Positions 26,573 to 37,999 of a stretch of 64,000 bases of DNA are shown here, piece after piece. The stretch spans positions 40,899,973-40,963,972 of the forward strand of contig CM049319.1 in assembly GCA_026874595.1 (NCBI GenBank), given 5' to 3'. Each line of letters opens with the position of its first letter. Position 1 is the stretch's first letter. A model generated the notes under the pieces. It searched no databases. It had not been told where the DNA came from and saw only the letters and a list, made by a program, of their open reading frames with translations. The DNA comes from Sipunculus nudus. Taxonomy: Eukaryota > Annelida > Sipuncula > Golfingiida > Sipunculidae. The translations under genes were made by a program, and so were the position numbers.

Positions 26573-28145
26573 CAGACAGAAACAGGGGGCGATTTATTTA
26601 GTTTCCGATTGAGTTATCATTTAAATAACAAATAAAAGAGCGAGTAATTATATAAAATGAGAGGCTCATTGAAAATTTTCATTTAATTTTAATAATTGAA
26701 ATAAATATCTGATTGAGCGATCATTTGAATATAAAGCGAGAGAGACAGAAAAAATAGGAGAGAAAGATAAATATTTTATGTTTAAAAAAAGAATTTCTGG
26801 TATTATCGCCCGTCACGATAATTTAAGATAAAAACACAGCGCGCGCGAGAGAGAGAGAGAGAGACAGAGAGACAGAGACAGAGAAGGAGATACAAAAATA
26901 CGGGAAGATTTATTAAGCTTCAGATTGATTGATCATTTAAATGGGGGAAGTGAGTAATTTTATAAAATGAGAGGAAATTCATTTTAAATTATCATTTAAT
27001 TATAATAGTTGAAATAAATATCTGATTGAAAGATAAAAAAAAAATAAAGCGAGAGAGACAGAAAGAGTAGGAGAGACAGAAAGAAAGAGAGAGAAAGAAA
27101 TAGGGGCAATTTATTGGGTCCGATTGATTGATCATTTAAATACATCTATAAGATAGAGCGAGTTATCATATAACAAGAGAGAAATATACCGATCATTTAA
27201 TATGGAAACACAGAGAGAGAGAGAGAGGGGGGCGGAGGGACAGAAATACGGGAAGATTTATAAAGCTTTTGATTTATTGGTCATTAAATTGAGGGAATGT
27301 GAATAATTATATAAAAAGGGAGGAATTTCATTAAAAATTATCAATTCAGTTATGATAATTGAAATAAATATCTGAGTGAGCGATCATATAAAATAAAGCC
27401 ACAGAGAGTGATAGAAAAAGAGAGAGATAAATATTTCATATTGAGTACTTCTAAAAAAAAGAATTTCTGGCATTATCGCCCATCACAATACTGTCCGTCG
27501 TCAATGCAATTATGAGCGTATCTTCTGATAAATATTATATATTTAGCTGGGGAAGTGCACAATTTATGTATCATATTACGAATGTTTGTTAAGACGAGTT
27601 TTGCAGCTGTTTAAACAGCGTTGTAAGAAACCCCTGTGCCGTAAATTAACTAATTAGCTAAATGATCAGTGTCGACCTCCGAGTGAGCAGGTTCCCTTCC
27701 TTCGACGTACTTCTACAGGTAAAAAGGTGGCTTACATCAACAAATGTTTTTTGGTATTGATATCGTTTATTATGAAACAAAAAATTTGTTATATCCCATA
27801 AATGTCCAGCAACAAGAATTAGATGCGTAAAAATAGCGTTCAAGGTCGATTTTTTGTCGTCCAAACCTGGGAATGTTGTTAATTACTAATTAGTATATAT
27901 ACCGTACATTGAAATGCATTCACGTGCGGCTCATGAAAAACCCACTTATCGTCAACCAACTGTTGAAATATAACAAAATTGAGGGAATAAGTAATATTCA
28001 AATTTCATAAGAGCCGTCGCTACCATGCCCAGCAGCTCCAATCTCGCTTTGTATAAACCGGCACGCGCCCAGCCCGACCACGCCAATCCCGACCACGCCC
28101 AGGAACCGCGCGCCTATCCCGACCGCGCTCATTACGACCGTAATC
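26177..28145. mobile_element. Long-TIR (foldback-like) element, 1.97 kb
   Basis: The left arm (26177-26448) and right arm (27864-28145) are inverted copies of about 270 bp with high identity. Outer ends carry GTCGTAATGAGCGCGGTCGG, inner ends AACATTCCCAGGTTT. GTATAATG flanks both sides (26169-26176 and 28146-28153), consistent with an 8-bp target duplication, although the word also belongs to a nearby tandem repeat. The interior has three diverged tandem copies, about 300-350 bp each, of an AT-rich block with TAAATATCTGATTGAGCGATCAT, each next to a (GA)n run. No transposase frame is visible, so it is non-autonomous. Confidence 0.85.
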
Positions 28146-28209
28146 GTATAATGTCATACAGGTAATATAATGGAGATAAATAAACACAGCATTCTTTATT
28201 ATTGTTCAG

Positions 28210-28301
28210 GTCGTCGTATTCATCTCAGCCCTACGGCTTATGACGCTTTGAGTAAGTTTGGTGGATATCATCTCGCTGATCGCGGACCAATAGATGTCAA
28301 G
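28210..28301 (+). CDS. Guanylyl cyclase exon, C-terminal part of the catalytic domain
   Basis: 92-bp exon, phase 1 to phase 0. After completing Gly it encodes RRIHLSPTAYDALSKFGGYH then LADRGPIDVK. It matches the family segment (IHLSxxTxxxLxxFGGFxxxxRGxxxxK) just before the final strand. Acceptor TTGTTCAG; donor AAG before GTTAGT. Confidence 0.93.
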
Positions 28302-28839
28302 GTTAGTGAAAGTTATTCTTATATCAACATGGTTGAACATATGTGCAGAGAGAATTGATTAGAATAATTGTTTATGGGGAGTCCGTTCTGTTAGAAACAT
28401 CTAGATTTGTTATTGAGGTGACTCACTGAACGATAATACAATATTATGTTACGGTCACTTACTTTGAAGATCAAGCAAAATTGTTCAATGCCAAATTCTT
28501 CTCAGCTGACTGAAGTCAGGGTCAAATGGATTGATCTCCATCCATCAGTTTAGTAACAATGCGAGCCATCCACTTTGACAGTCCTGCATGTCTGATAACC
28601 CTAACAGTAAATCATTGTGCCTAAGAGTATTTAAATTATCTCCAGAAAACTACATTGTCCCTTACTGCATACGACTGACAGACAGCCAGACAAGTTTTCT
28701 GTATTACAACTCTTACTCTGGTCACATCAGAGATTAAGATCCATCTGCTGCTCTGGTTACTGCACATTCTCAATGTTAAAACGAATAAAGAGAATAAAGT
28801 CTAATCACTTGGACCTGCGCGATAATGATGCAAGGAACA

Positions 28840-29228
28840 GAACAGAATCAACACATTAACCGATGGCTCTGACAAGAATCAAGATGATTACTGATGACTC
28901 TGACAAGAATCAACATGATAACCAATGGTCTGACAAGAATCAACATGATAACTGATGGCTGTGACAACAATCAACATGATAACTGATGGCTGTGACAAGA
29001 ATTAATATGATAACTGATGGCTCTGACAAGAATCAACATGATAACTGTTGGCTGTGACAAGAATCAACATGATAACCGATGGCTCTGACAAGAATCAACA
29101 TGATAACTGATGGCTCTGAGAAGAACCAACATGAAAACCGATGGCTCCTACAAGAATCAACACGATAACCAATGGCTTTGACAAGAATCAACATGATTAC
29201 AAATGGCTCTGACAAGAACTAACATTAC
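28840..29228. repeat. 31-bp tandem repeat
   Basis: The unit is GACAAGAATCAACATGATAA followed by CTGATGGCTCT, about 12 copies, with single-base changes and a few short indels. Confidence 0.92.
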
Positions 29229-29234
29229 CACTGA

Positions 29235-30345
29235 TGGTTTCTTCATACACATCATGAGGATAGGGATATTTCTTTAAATGAGGCTTATTATCTTCACAGC
29301 CCTAATGAAGATTGGAATATTTCTTTTTATTGAAGCTTATAATCTTCACACTCATCATTTAGATAGGGATATTTATTTAAATGAGGCTTATTATCTTCAC
29401 AGCCCTAATGAAGATTGATATATTTCTTTAAATTGAAGCTTATAATCTTCATACTAATCATTAGGACAAGAATATTTCTTTAAATGAGGCTTATAATCTT
29501 CACAGCCCTCATGAAGATTAGAATATTTCTTTTAATTGAAGCTTATAAGCTTCACACTCATCATGAAGATAGGGATATTTCCTAAAATGAGGCTTATTAT
29601 CTTCACAGCCTTAATGAAGATTGATATATTTCTTTTAATTGAAGCTTATAATCTTCATACTAATCATGAGGATAGGGATATTTCTTTTAAATGAGGCTTA
29701 TACTCTTCACAGCCCTCATGAAGATTGATATATTTCTTTTAATTGAAGCTTATAATCTTCATACTAATCATGAGGATAGGGATATTTCTTTAAATGAAGC
29801 TTATAATCTTCAGACCATTCATGGAATAGGAATATTTCTTTTAAATGAGGCTTATAATCTTCACAGCCCTCATAAAGATTGGAATATTTCTTTTAAATGA
29901 GGCTTATAATCTTCACAGCCCTCATAAAGATTGGAATATTTCTTTTAAATGAGGCTTATAATCTTCACAGCCCTCATAAAGATTGGAATATTTCTTTTAA
30001 ATGAAGCTTATAATCTTCACACTCAGCATGAGTTGGGGTATTTCTTTTAAATGAGGCTTATACTCTTCACAGCCCTCATGAAGATTGGAATATTTCTTTT
30101 AATTGAAGCTTATAATCTTCACAGCCATCATGAGGATAGGGCAATTCCTTTTAAATGAGACTTATAATCTTCATACTAATCATGAGGATAGGGCAGTTCC
30201 TTTTAAATGAGACTTATTATCTTCATACTCATCAAGAGGATAGGGATATTTCTTTTAAATGAGGCTTATAATCTTCATACTGATCATGAGGATAGGGACT
30301 TTCTTTAAATGAGGCTTATTATCGAAAAATTAATCATGAGAAAAG
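29235..30345. repeat. ~52-bp repeat in alternating pairs (~104-bp dimer)
   Basis: Two alternating ~52-bp types share ATATTTCTTTAAATGAGGCT and TATAATCTTCAC. One type is followed by AGCCCTCATGAAGATTGGA, the other by ACTCATCATGAGGATAGGG. Around 20 monomers fill the intron before the last cyclase exon. Short open frames here are artefacts. Confidence 0.93.
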
Positions 30346-31119
30346 GGATATATCTTGATGGTTGATATTGGTTATTACTATTACACAGAAACAAACAGTT
30401 TCTTGCTTGATGGTTCTTGTCCCATGCAAATAACTGATCTCCTTACAAATAAAGACGTTTCTTAGTTACCATGGACCGTAAAAAAGATTCCTCCATGCAA
30501 TATGCTTACTCTGAGCTCTGTCTCAGTCTGCTGTCTACCTGTCTTCTCTCTCTACTCCCTGTCTACCTACCATCCCTGATTATTAACTCACCGAACTCGG
30601 TGATTACTTGGTCACTGATAACATTTAAATATATATACAGGACCAACTGTTACTGCAGATCAAACTACAGATCACTTTAAAAAATAACTAAATCTTAACA
30701 ACCCATGACATACCTCGTGACAGAACTTTTTAATTTTAAAAGGAGAGCCAGTGAGCTGATTAACCAAACGTTATCACCAGGAGCTAGAAACGTTATCACC
30801 TGCTAGTATAATTATGCATGGTATGAAGCCTATCAAGTTTACACTTTGCGACAATACCATAAAAGATTTAAACGGACCTGTCAGGTCTGCTCAGACTAAA
30901 AGTTTTTATTCAAAATAGTTACGGTTTATGCCCTACCATCAGTCGGACCAACACATAAAAATACATATCAGAATATCTCAGCTCGATTCAAATGTGAGCG
31001 AGTTCATATTTATCACGTACGCTTTTTCATGAATGAAATGCAAAAGGTTTCATATTTATCACGCTTTGTGTAACGTTTGTTTTATTCAACAATTATCCAT
31101 ATTTATTTTATTTACTTAG

Positions 31120-31641
31120 GGAAAGGGACGTATGAATACATACTGGCTGGTAGGCAAGGAAGGGTATGAAAGACCACTACCAGATTATGACGAAATATTT
31201 AGTGAAGATAACCCAAAACCAAGACGCCTTCCTGTAACAATTGGCCGGATGGTCAGGGACAGGCCCTCTCGTGTCAGTACGGACAGTGCATTCTTCGAAA
31301 GTGATGGCAGCAGAGGGCCTTCCCGCAAAACATCTGCCGCAGAGACCACTGGAGCTGCTGAACCCATCTTGATTATAAATGACGTCATTAAGGAGGACGA
31401 GGTGAGGAGTGAGGGTGATGAGACTGCGTCTAGAGAGGACACTGCCGTGCTGCAGGAGGACACGGCAATAGCTGCTACAGCCCTCGGGCCGTCCGCGTCA
31501 GATACACCTAGACCCGTGTCAGAGGAGTCTGGCGACGAAGTGTTTCACAAAATTGAACATCCTAAAACTAACAATCCGGTCACCCTCAGACCCAAGACCG
31601 CAACCAAGTTAATAGATTGTGAGGAGGAGGTGTTTGAGTGA
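31120..31641 (+). CDS. Guanylyl cyclase terminal coding exon with a long hydrophilic tail
   Basis: Acceptor TTTACTTAG; exon begins phase 0 with GKGRMNTYWLVGKEGYERPL, the closing KGKG-x-TYWL strand of receptor guanylyl cyclases, and ends at TGA (31639-31641). The cyclase fold finishes after about 15 residues. The remaining ~155 residues are hydrophilic and rich in Ser, Thr, Glu and Asp (for example SEESGDEVFHKIEH and a final DCEEEVFE), with no recognised domain. This is probably a cytosolic, disordered regulatory tail. The six visible exons encode about 358 residues. Confidence 0.94.
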   Translation, partial: GKGRMNTYWLVGKEGYERPLPDYDEIFSEDNPKPRRLPVTIGRMVRDRPSRVSTDSAFFESDGSRGPSRKTSAAETTGAAEPILIINDVIKEDEVRSEGDETASREDTAVLQEDTAIAATALGPSASDTPRPVSEESGDEVFHKIEHPKTNNPVTLRPKTATKLIDCEEEVFE

Positions 31642-31664
31642 ATATGAATCTTAACTAACATTAC

Positions 31665-32275
31665 TTAATCACATTTTGTCGATATTATGTCGGTCTGGGA
31701 ATGAGATATTATGTCTCTTAGTGATATATTCTGTCTGTTAATAAGGTATTCTTTTTCTCTTAATGATATTGTATCTGTGTTGATGAGGTGATCTGTCTGT
31801 TAATGAGGTATTCTGTCTATCTGTTAATGAGGTGTTCTTTCTGTTAATGAGTTATTCTGTCTCTCTGTTAATAAGGTATTCCCTCTGTTAATGAGGTGTC
31901 CTATCTGTTAATGAATTATAATGTCTTTCTGTTAATGAGATGTTCTGTCAGTTAATAACTTATTCTGCTGTCTGTTAATGAGGTGTTCCGTCTGTTAAGG
32001 AGGTATTCTGTCTCGCTGTTAATGAAGTGTTCTGTCTGTTAATGAGGTGTCTTTCTCTCTGTTTATGCGATGCTCTGTTAATGATTAATTGTCTTTCTGT
32101 TAATGAGATGTTCTGTCAGTTAATAACTTATTTTTTCTCTCTGTTAATGAGGTGTCCTGTCTGTAAAGGAGGCATCATGTCTCGCTATAATGAGGTGTTC
32201 TGTCTGATAATGAGGTGATCTGTCTGAAAATGAGGTATTTATTCTGTCTGCTGATGAGGTGTTCTTTCCGTCAAT
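31665..32275. repeat. ~20-bp repeat CTGTTAATGAGGTGTTCTGT
   Basis: Degenerate tandem copies of CTGTTAATGAGGTGTTCTGT with variable spacing. It begins about 25 bp after the cyclase stop codon, so it probably lies in the 3' UTR. A smaller block of the same repeat is at 32590-32720. Confidence 0.9.
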
Positions 32276-32584
32276 AGGGCAAGAATTTCGGGAAAGTAAA
32301 AGTGCTGAACCATGCGGCAAACCACATGAAAACGGGATTAAAAGATATGTACCAAATAGAATTTTATAAGAATCTTCCAGTTTTATGAGAGCCAATGACT
32401 TCAAATCACGATTTTCCTTTATTCAGATTTAAGCAGTATTATCTAATGTTTGGGAATATTTTACAGTAAAAATGTTTGTTTGTCCCTATTGTCATATAAA
32501 GGGATTTGTTTAAATAATAAATGTATATTCAATTTAATTCTGTCATATTTGTGCAAAACCTCCAAACTGTGTGCTGTCACTGTA

Positions 32585-32590
32585 AATAAA
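32585..32590 (+). promoter_or_regulatory. Candidate polyadenylation signal
   Basis: AATAAA about 940 bases after the cyclase stop. It lies beyond the main 20-bp array; other AATAAA-like hexamers are possible, so this is only a candidate 3' end. Confidence 0.25.
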
Positions 32591-32724
32591 GTGTTCTGTC
32601 TATTAATGAGTCATAGTCTTTCTGTTAAGTATGTGTTCTGTCTGTTAATGAGGAGTTCTGTCGGTTAATGAGTTATTCTTTTTCTCTGTTGATGAGGTAT
32701 TCTCTCTGTTAATTTCTGTCATAT

Positions 32725-33585
32725 TTGTGCAAAACCTCAAACTGTGTGCTGTCTCTGATCATCATAGATCTGATCATTCAGGGCCATCGTCTGTCGTCAT
32801 TGTATGTTAATTGGTTATATTGTGAACGCGATAACTTTTGAAGGGCCGCATAGTTTTTCCTCAAATTTGACACACCACGTCTTTCTGTCAAAATCTCGGA
32901 GGTGATCGCAACCAGTGACCTTGACCTTGGTCTTTAAGGTCACACCTGCCGAAAAGTAAAATTTTTGTGAACCCATTTCTTTTTAAGTATGCACTTTTTG
33001 TCCTAGAACTTGATACACAACCTGCATTCGGAACACCTCGGCTGACCGTTGCCGATCGGGCCTCGGTTGTATGTATGCCCAATGATACACTTCAAATTAT
33101 GGTATAGTTCGCCATATATCCAACGCATTGCTATTTCTACTGACTCATCAAAGAAAAGATCACAATTTTTACAATGAATACATTGCTTCTCCATTATAAT
33201 ATGTATAATAGGGGCTTTATTTGTTGCTGAACATCAAATATGGCCATGTTGCGACTGTATATCATAGATGCCTCGTGCATCGCCCACTAGGGATGGACTT
33301 CCGTGCGTAAACTTTTACTCGTGCGGTTCAGATCAATATACCTTGGATTTTTCCAGTCTATTTCATGAATCAGTTTTGTCTGTTGGCGTTAAATGTAGAC
33401 AATGCAAGGACTGGCAATACCTGTACACAATATACATTATTTTGCTCTAACACAGCGCTCAACAAAGTTACATTAACCTGGCCTTGACCTTTCCAATACA
33501 GTTAACCTGGCCTTGACCTTTCCTGGCCTAAATAGGCGTACGTTCCATGGCCTGTAGAATGCTATATGTGAGACGCAAGCACAGG
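32725..33585. repeat. Dispersed repeat with TGACCTTGACCTTGGTC, plus unassigned DNA
   Basis: 32810-32960 contains TTGTGAACGCGATAACTTTTG, ACCAGTGACCTTGACCTTGG and GGTCACACCTGCCGAAAA. It resembles the block at 54520-54780 in order of motifs. This type of directly repeated CTTGACC is common in mollusc genomes. The rest (33.0-33.58 kb) has short Cys-rich frames with no recognised family. Confidence 0.55.
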
Positions 33586-33589
33586 CAAG

Positions 33590-34190
33590 CAGGCGTATTC
33601 GAGGAGAACTGACAAACAGACAGACATACTGACAAAGTGACACAAAGCTGAGACCAGATGATCATGACTTACTCAGGTTATGGAGGAGATCCAGGGGAAG
33701 AAAATAGGCTATAGTTTCCGTAATTGAGGGTTAAAGTTTTGAATAGATGGACTAAATAATGATATTTGTAGAAGGTAAGAGTGCAGCGCCCCCTGGCGGC
33801 CATATCCGGAAAATGAAAAATCTGTTTCGAGAAATTACTGTAAGACATAAGATGTACCAATTCAAAGCGATTCATGCAAAACTGTTGCCTGTAGAATGCT
33901 ATATGTAAGACAAAACCAGCAAGCAGGCGAATTTGTGGAGAACTGTCAAACAGACGGACATATTGACAAAGTGACACAAAGCTGAGACCAGATGACTTAC
34001 TAGGTTATTTAGAAGACTCAGAGGAAGAAAAAAAGCTATAGTTTCTGTAATTGAGGGTTATCAATTTTAAGATATAGCAAAAATTATATGTTCTGGAAAT
34101 TCCAGTGCAGCGCCCCCTTGTGGCAATATTAGGATAATGGAAAACCTGTTTCGAGATATTAGTTTAAGAAATAAGATATTTAACTTTCAA
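33590..34190. repeat. Two tandem ~335-bp units of a dispersed repeat
   Basis: GACAAAGTGACACAAAGCTG recurs at 33631 and 33965. Each unit continues through CTATAGTTTCTGTAATTGAG, GTGCAGCGCCCCCT and CTGTTTCGAGA. The same family occurs in inverse orientation at 60130-60660. Confidence 0.85.
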
Positions 34191-34690
34191 AATGATTCGT
34201 GCATACTTGAGGAATCTAGGCCATCACTAAGGGATATCTCGAAATATCTCGTCTGACGAGATATTGTACAAGATATTGCGAGACTTGTAGAATAATCAAA
34301 TAAAACTACTTGGATGCTACCTGATGCCGAAAACCAGACCTCTGTAGCTTTAAAATTGACAAAGTTAGAAAAATAAGACCCCTTGGCCTTGGACTGACGA
34401 TTAAAATAAACTACAGTTGAAGTAGATACGACTAATAGTGACAGAGATATGAAGAAAAAACCATTTTGCAAATTTTTGATGACCTTGACCTTGACCTTTG
34501 ATCGATCATGACAAAAATCAATAGGCTTCGGTGACTTTTGGTTCAACATCAACTATGTAAGTTTGAAAGCGATCGCTGCAAAACTGTGCATTTTAGGCTG
34601 GGGACAGACAGACAAATATACAGACATACGCAACTGCCAACATGCTTGCCGAAATCGAAGATTTCCAGCAAGCAATTAATTACCTGTAAT
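34190..34690. repeat. Dispersed repeat, copy related to 58460-58965
   Basis: It contains AAATATCTCGTCTGACGAGA, a stretch with GAAGTAGATACGACTAATAG, TGATGACCTTGACCTTGACC and an end with GCTTGCCGAAATCGAAGATT. The inverse complement of much of this is found at 58460-58965, so both are copies of one element. Confidence 0.8.
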
Positions 34691-34893
34691 GTAGTAAGAC
34701 CTGCGTGTAATGCATAAGGATTAGCTTGTAATGCAGTAAGATCTGCTTGTTTATTGCAAATATAACATCAGTTATAAACGAGTAGGGAAAAGCTTGCTCT
34801 AAGAAATCAGTATACCTGTATCATGACTCAGTAATAAGAATGTCAAACGAAGAATGAGAAATATAACATCCTACTCCCATTTTCTGTCGAAAT

Positions 34894-35666
34894 TGTTACA
34901 GGTGCACTATTATGTGACACGGGCGTAACTCGTGTTGTTGTTGCATTTTATGTTTGATCCGTACTGGTTGAACTCTCGTTGTCATGTGGGCCTTGAGCTT
35001 TAACGCTTGGTCGTGGGTCACGTGATGAGCCTGGTATGTGTGGAGATACACAGCGCTGTTCTTTCTAGAGAATTCCTGAAACGTGTTTTGGGCCAGACCT
35101 TATAGACTGTTCTAGAAGTGGAAATTCCCGGTTTGAGGTGTGAAGGTATATAAAGGGCTGTTTTTTAGAACCAGGGGGCAGACAGCAGAGCAGATTCCAG
35201 CGGACGCAGAAGCGTGTGTCAGGGCCTTATCCGACGAATGCGGCAATTATAGATTTTTTCAAGAACTTTCCTGGATTTTATACATTTGGACTTCAGTTTA
35301 CTTTCTGTGTTGTTGCAAGAACTTTCCACTGGACTGTCATTCTCAGAGAGTTTACATTCAAAGGACTTTTCTTGGTGACGGTGTTGGTATCCAGGTATTG
35401 TACCATTATCTTTCTGTGTGATTTTATTGACTTGTTGCTACACCGCTGTTTCACTGTATAATTGTATTGATTTAGTGTATTGTATTGTTAGGGTTGTTTA
35501 AGAATAAATTATAATTATTTGTTAACTAAAAACCACTGACTTCTTTATTCATCCCCCTAGACATTTCTCGCTGCCTAGTGTTACAGAATCTGATTTTTTT
35601 TAATCTCCATTACAAAATTTGTGTTCATCACGCAAACGTGATCTGTTTATATTAGGTTCCGTAACA
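34894..35666 (+). mobile_element. Solo LTR (773 bp) of the Gmr1-like family
   Basis: It begins TGTTACAGGTGCAC and ends TTAGGTTCCGTAACA, so its ends are the inverted pair TGTTAC/GTAACA. It is flanked by the 4-bp target duplication AAAT (34890-34893, 35667-35670). A TATA box lies at 35147-35154 and AATAAATT near 35505. TTC/GAA pentamer arrays resembling heat-shock elements precede the TATA box. No internal retroelement sequence follows, hence a solo LTR left by recombination. The open frames inside it are not genes. Confidence 0.9.
35062..35128 (+). promoter_or_regulatory. Heat-shock-element-like arrays in the LTR
   Basis: 35062-35081 reads as contiguous pentamers TTTCT AGAGA ATTCC TGAAA, the alternating TTC/GAA pattern bound by HSF, with one imperfect unit. 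A second block, GTTCTAGAAG at 35109-35118, is followed by GGAAATTCC. Both lie 20-90 bases upstream of the TATA box. Confidence 0.5.
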
Positions 35667-35670
35667 AAAT

Positions 35671-36322
35671 TCACCATCATCAGATTTAAGGTCCAGCTCA
35701 CAAGCTTTGTTGTTGTGAAGAATGACTGTGTTGTTAAAGTCCGCTCTAGAATGTCTTTAATGCTCGCAAGGTAGAGAAAGCTCCCTCAATTGAATGGTTC
35801 TCCGACTTGTACTGTGAGGTCGTTTTTTTAACCCAATGAATTAATTACAACAATGTATTATTGTTCGGGGTCTTGTTTAGCATATCACAAGTGGTGATGC
35901 TAGAAGCTCTTTTCAAACTTCCAATATGAGTATGTGAATGGCTGCCGGTAACACTGATGATAACGGTTTAAGAATAAAGGAATGGTCATTTTTATCTTGG
36001 TCATAATTAAAAATGGTTAATAACATACATGTAAAACATAGACGTGTATACAACATAGAAAACATACTGCCATTAACAGGTCAGTACAGGACTTTTCAAC
36101 AAGAACATTTTCATGTTATTATTATAGTGACTGTCAGATTGGTATGTATCTCCATATTTGAACCGTGTCTTTCTTTTTTGGTAAAAAAAATAGAAAAAAG
36201 AGAGACATATATATACACATACATACATATATATATATATACATCATATATATATATACCGGCACAAATAAACATACACATACAAAATAATAATAATAAC
36301 ATAAATATATCAGATATACTTA
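35671..36322. other. Intergenic sequence, nothing recognised
   Basis: AT-rich DNA ending in (TA)n-type sequence around 36208-36258. No gene is supported. Confidence 0.5.
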
Positions 36323-36356
36323 TAACACTATTCTTTATGCATAAAGAATAGTGTTA
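36323..36356. repeat. Perfect 34-bp palindrome
   Basis: TAACACTATTCTTTATG is followed immediately by its exact reverse complement, centred on TGCA. It would form a hairpin without a loop or a cruciform. It lies just before the 3' end of the minus-strand LINE remnant and could mark that element's boundary. Confidence 0.9.
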
Positions 36357-36399
36357 TTAGGGTGAAGGGTGATGTACCCCTGAAGCTTTGACCATTTAT

Positions 36400-37540
36400 T
36401 TTGGTGCTGATGAAATTTGCATCTTTTTGTGGCAATGTTTCTTTCCATTGCAAAAAAATTCATTTATAAATGGTAAAAAATCTAAGAAAATTGGATTTAT
36501 TTTGTAGCATTTACATTTGTTTATACATATTTTTTGTGACCAAGGTGAGCATGTTCAACCAGATATATTCACTATTACTAGGTATTGCATTGCTACTTGT
36601 CAACATAAATTCATTTTGGAGTTCCTTTTGAAGAACTCTCAGTACACCGGCCAATAAAATAGCACTGAAAGGGCATTCCCAGATTATGTGAATAAGAGAT
36701 TCAACCTCTTCTCTATGGAAGGTACACTTCTTTGTAACAGTAATGTTTAATTAAAGAAGAAAAGTATTCAGTGTGAGCCTTCTATACAATGTATAGTATT
36801 GGAATATACGATGTTCTGAAGATATTGTTGTTGGGTTTTGAAAACCCTTGATACACATTTTTATCTGATATAACTAGATCATTTTTTCCATTTTAATATC
36901 ACTTTATCAGGAGTTATTACATGTTTAACGTTTATTCACACATTTATTATATATTTTGTCTGTACTTTTCTGATTGTTTAAAAGTGATCATAAAATAAGA
37001 TTTAATTCAATAGATGCATTTAAAAATTTCTTATCACTCTGTATAGATTGTCTCCATTTTTGTTGTATGGCTTTATCAAACTTACATAACTAAGAAAATT
37101 AATTTTACATTTACATTTATTACAGATTTCTCTGAAACTCATAAGTTGTAACGTCTATGTGCTTTACTTAATCTTTAATGTATATGATGCCATTATAGTA
37201 AAACTTTTTGAAAATCAGAGTTCATTAAATATTTTTATATGTGAATTAAATCAAACACATTGTGATAATATTCTTCATATGAACAAGGATTTTATTAATT
37301 GTAGCAACACCAGTGGACAGTGGTACTATAACTCTCCCCAAAAGGGAGCTATGCAAGTCATAATTTCTTCTAAAATGATTTCTTTGAATATTCGGGTGAG
37401 GTGCTACTGATGTTTGGCAAAATAGTCTCTCTAACATATGAATTGTGTCCTTTCTCTTAGTGTTCAGTTAACCTCACATTGCCTCAAAATGATTTCACAT
37501 GAAAGATGGAGAGCCTTTTACGATATTTATTGCCAGAAAT
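36400..37540 (-). pseudogene. LINE 3'-terminal remnant
   Basis: On the minus strand, near 36.7 kb, the frame reads CTFHREEVESLIHIIWECPF, the C-terminal Cys/His knuckle of L1/Tx1-type LINE proteins (CxxCxxxxExxxHLFxxC) with one position changed. It is preceded by RRLTLNTFLL, a typical upstream segment. Further decayed coding extends toward 37.4 kb. It ends near 36.4 kb and is heavily mutated. Confidence 0.7.
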
Positions 37541-37662
37541 TGATTGATTGATTGATAAGCTTTATTTCCTAAATGACTTGAGGAGTAATATAATCAGTAA
37601 GAAAGATCATGTTGCAAGTTATATCAAAAAGTGATTAAAGGAAAAAGTGAATATAAATATTA

Positions 37663-37699
<37 letters not shown>

Positions 37700-37999
37700 G
37701 GTCAGGCTGAATTTAGAGATCACATGAAATCTAATCAATTATCTATTATACAAAATTATAACTTGTTTACGCGAAAAGAGCAAATTGTCTTTTTATATTC
37801 ATACATGTACATTGAAAATCTATACATCATATTGTCTTCATTGTCCAAGCTTCTAACAAATGTTTGCCAAATAGAATATAAAGAAAATCATCGTCGTTTA
37901 AGTTGAATAGGAATGCTGATATTTGAACATCGCAGCTGTTCATAATAAACTCCCATAATCGATTCCTTGGATCGTTAGTGTTGGCACAATATAGTAGGA
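37541..37999. other. Short unique stretch with (AAT)n microsatellite
   Basis: An (AAT)n tract sits at 37664-37697. The flanks carry no recognised gene. Confidence 0.6.

Noticed and set aside
33003-33194. Cys-rich minus-strand frame (CIHCKNCDLF ... CSECRLC) as a small zinc-binding protein
   Set aside because: Short, no recognised spacing, and next to a dispersed repeat; chance is more likely.
35140-35461. Two overlapping frames around 35.2-35.4 kb
   Set aside because: They lie inside a solo LTR with target duplications and are not conserved as frames in the other LTR copies.
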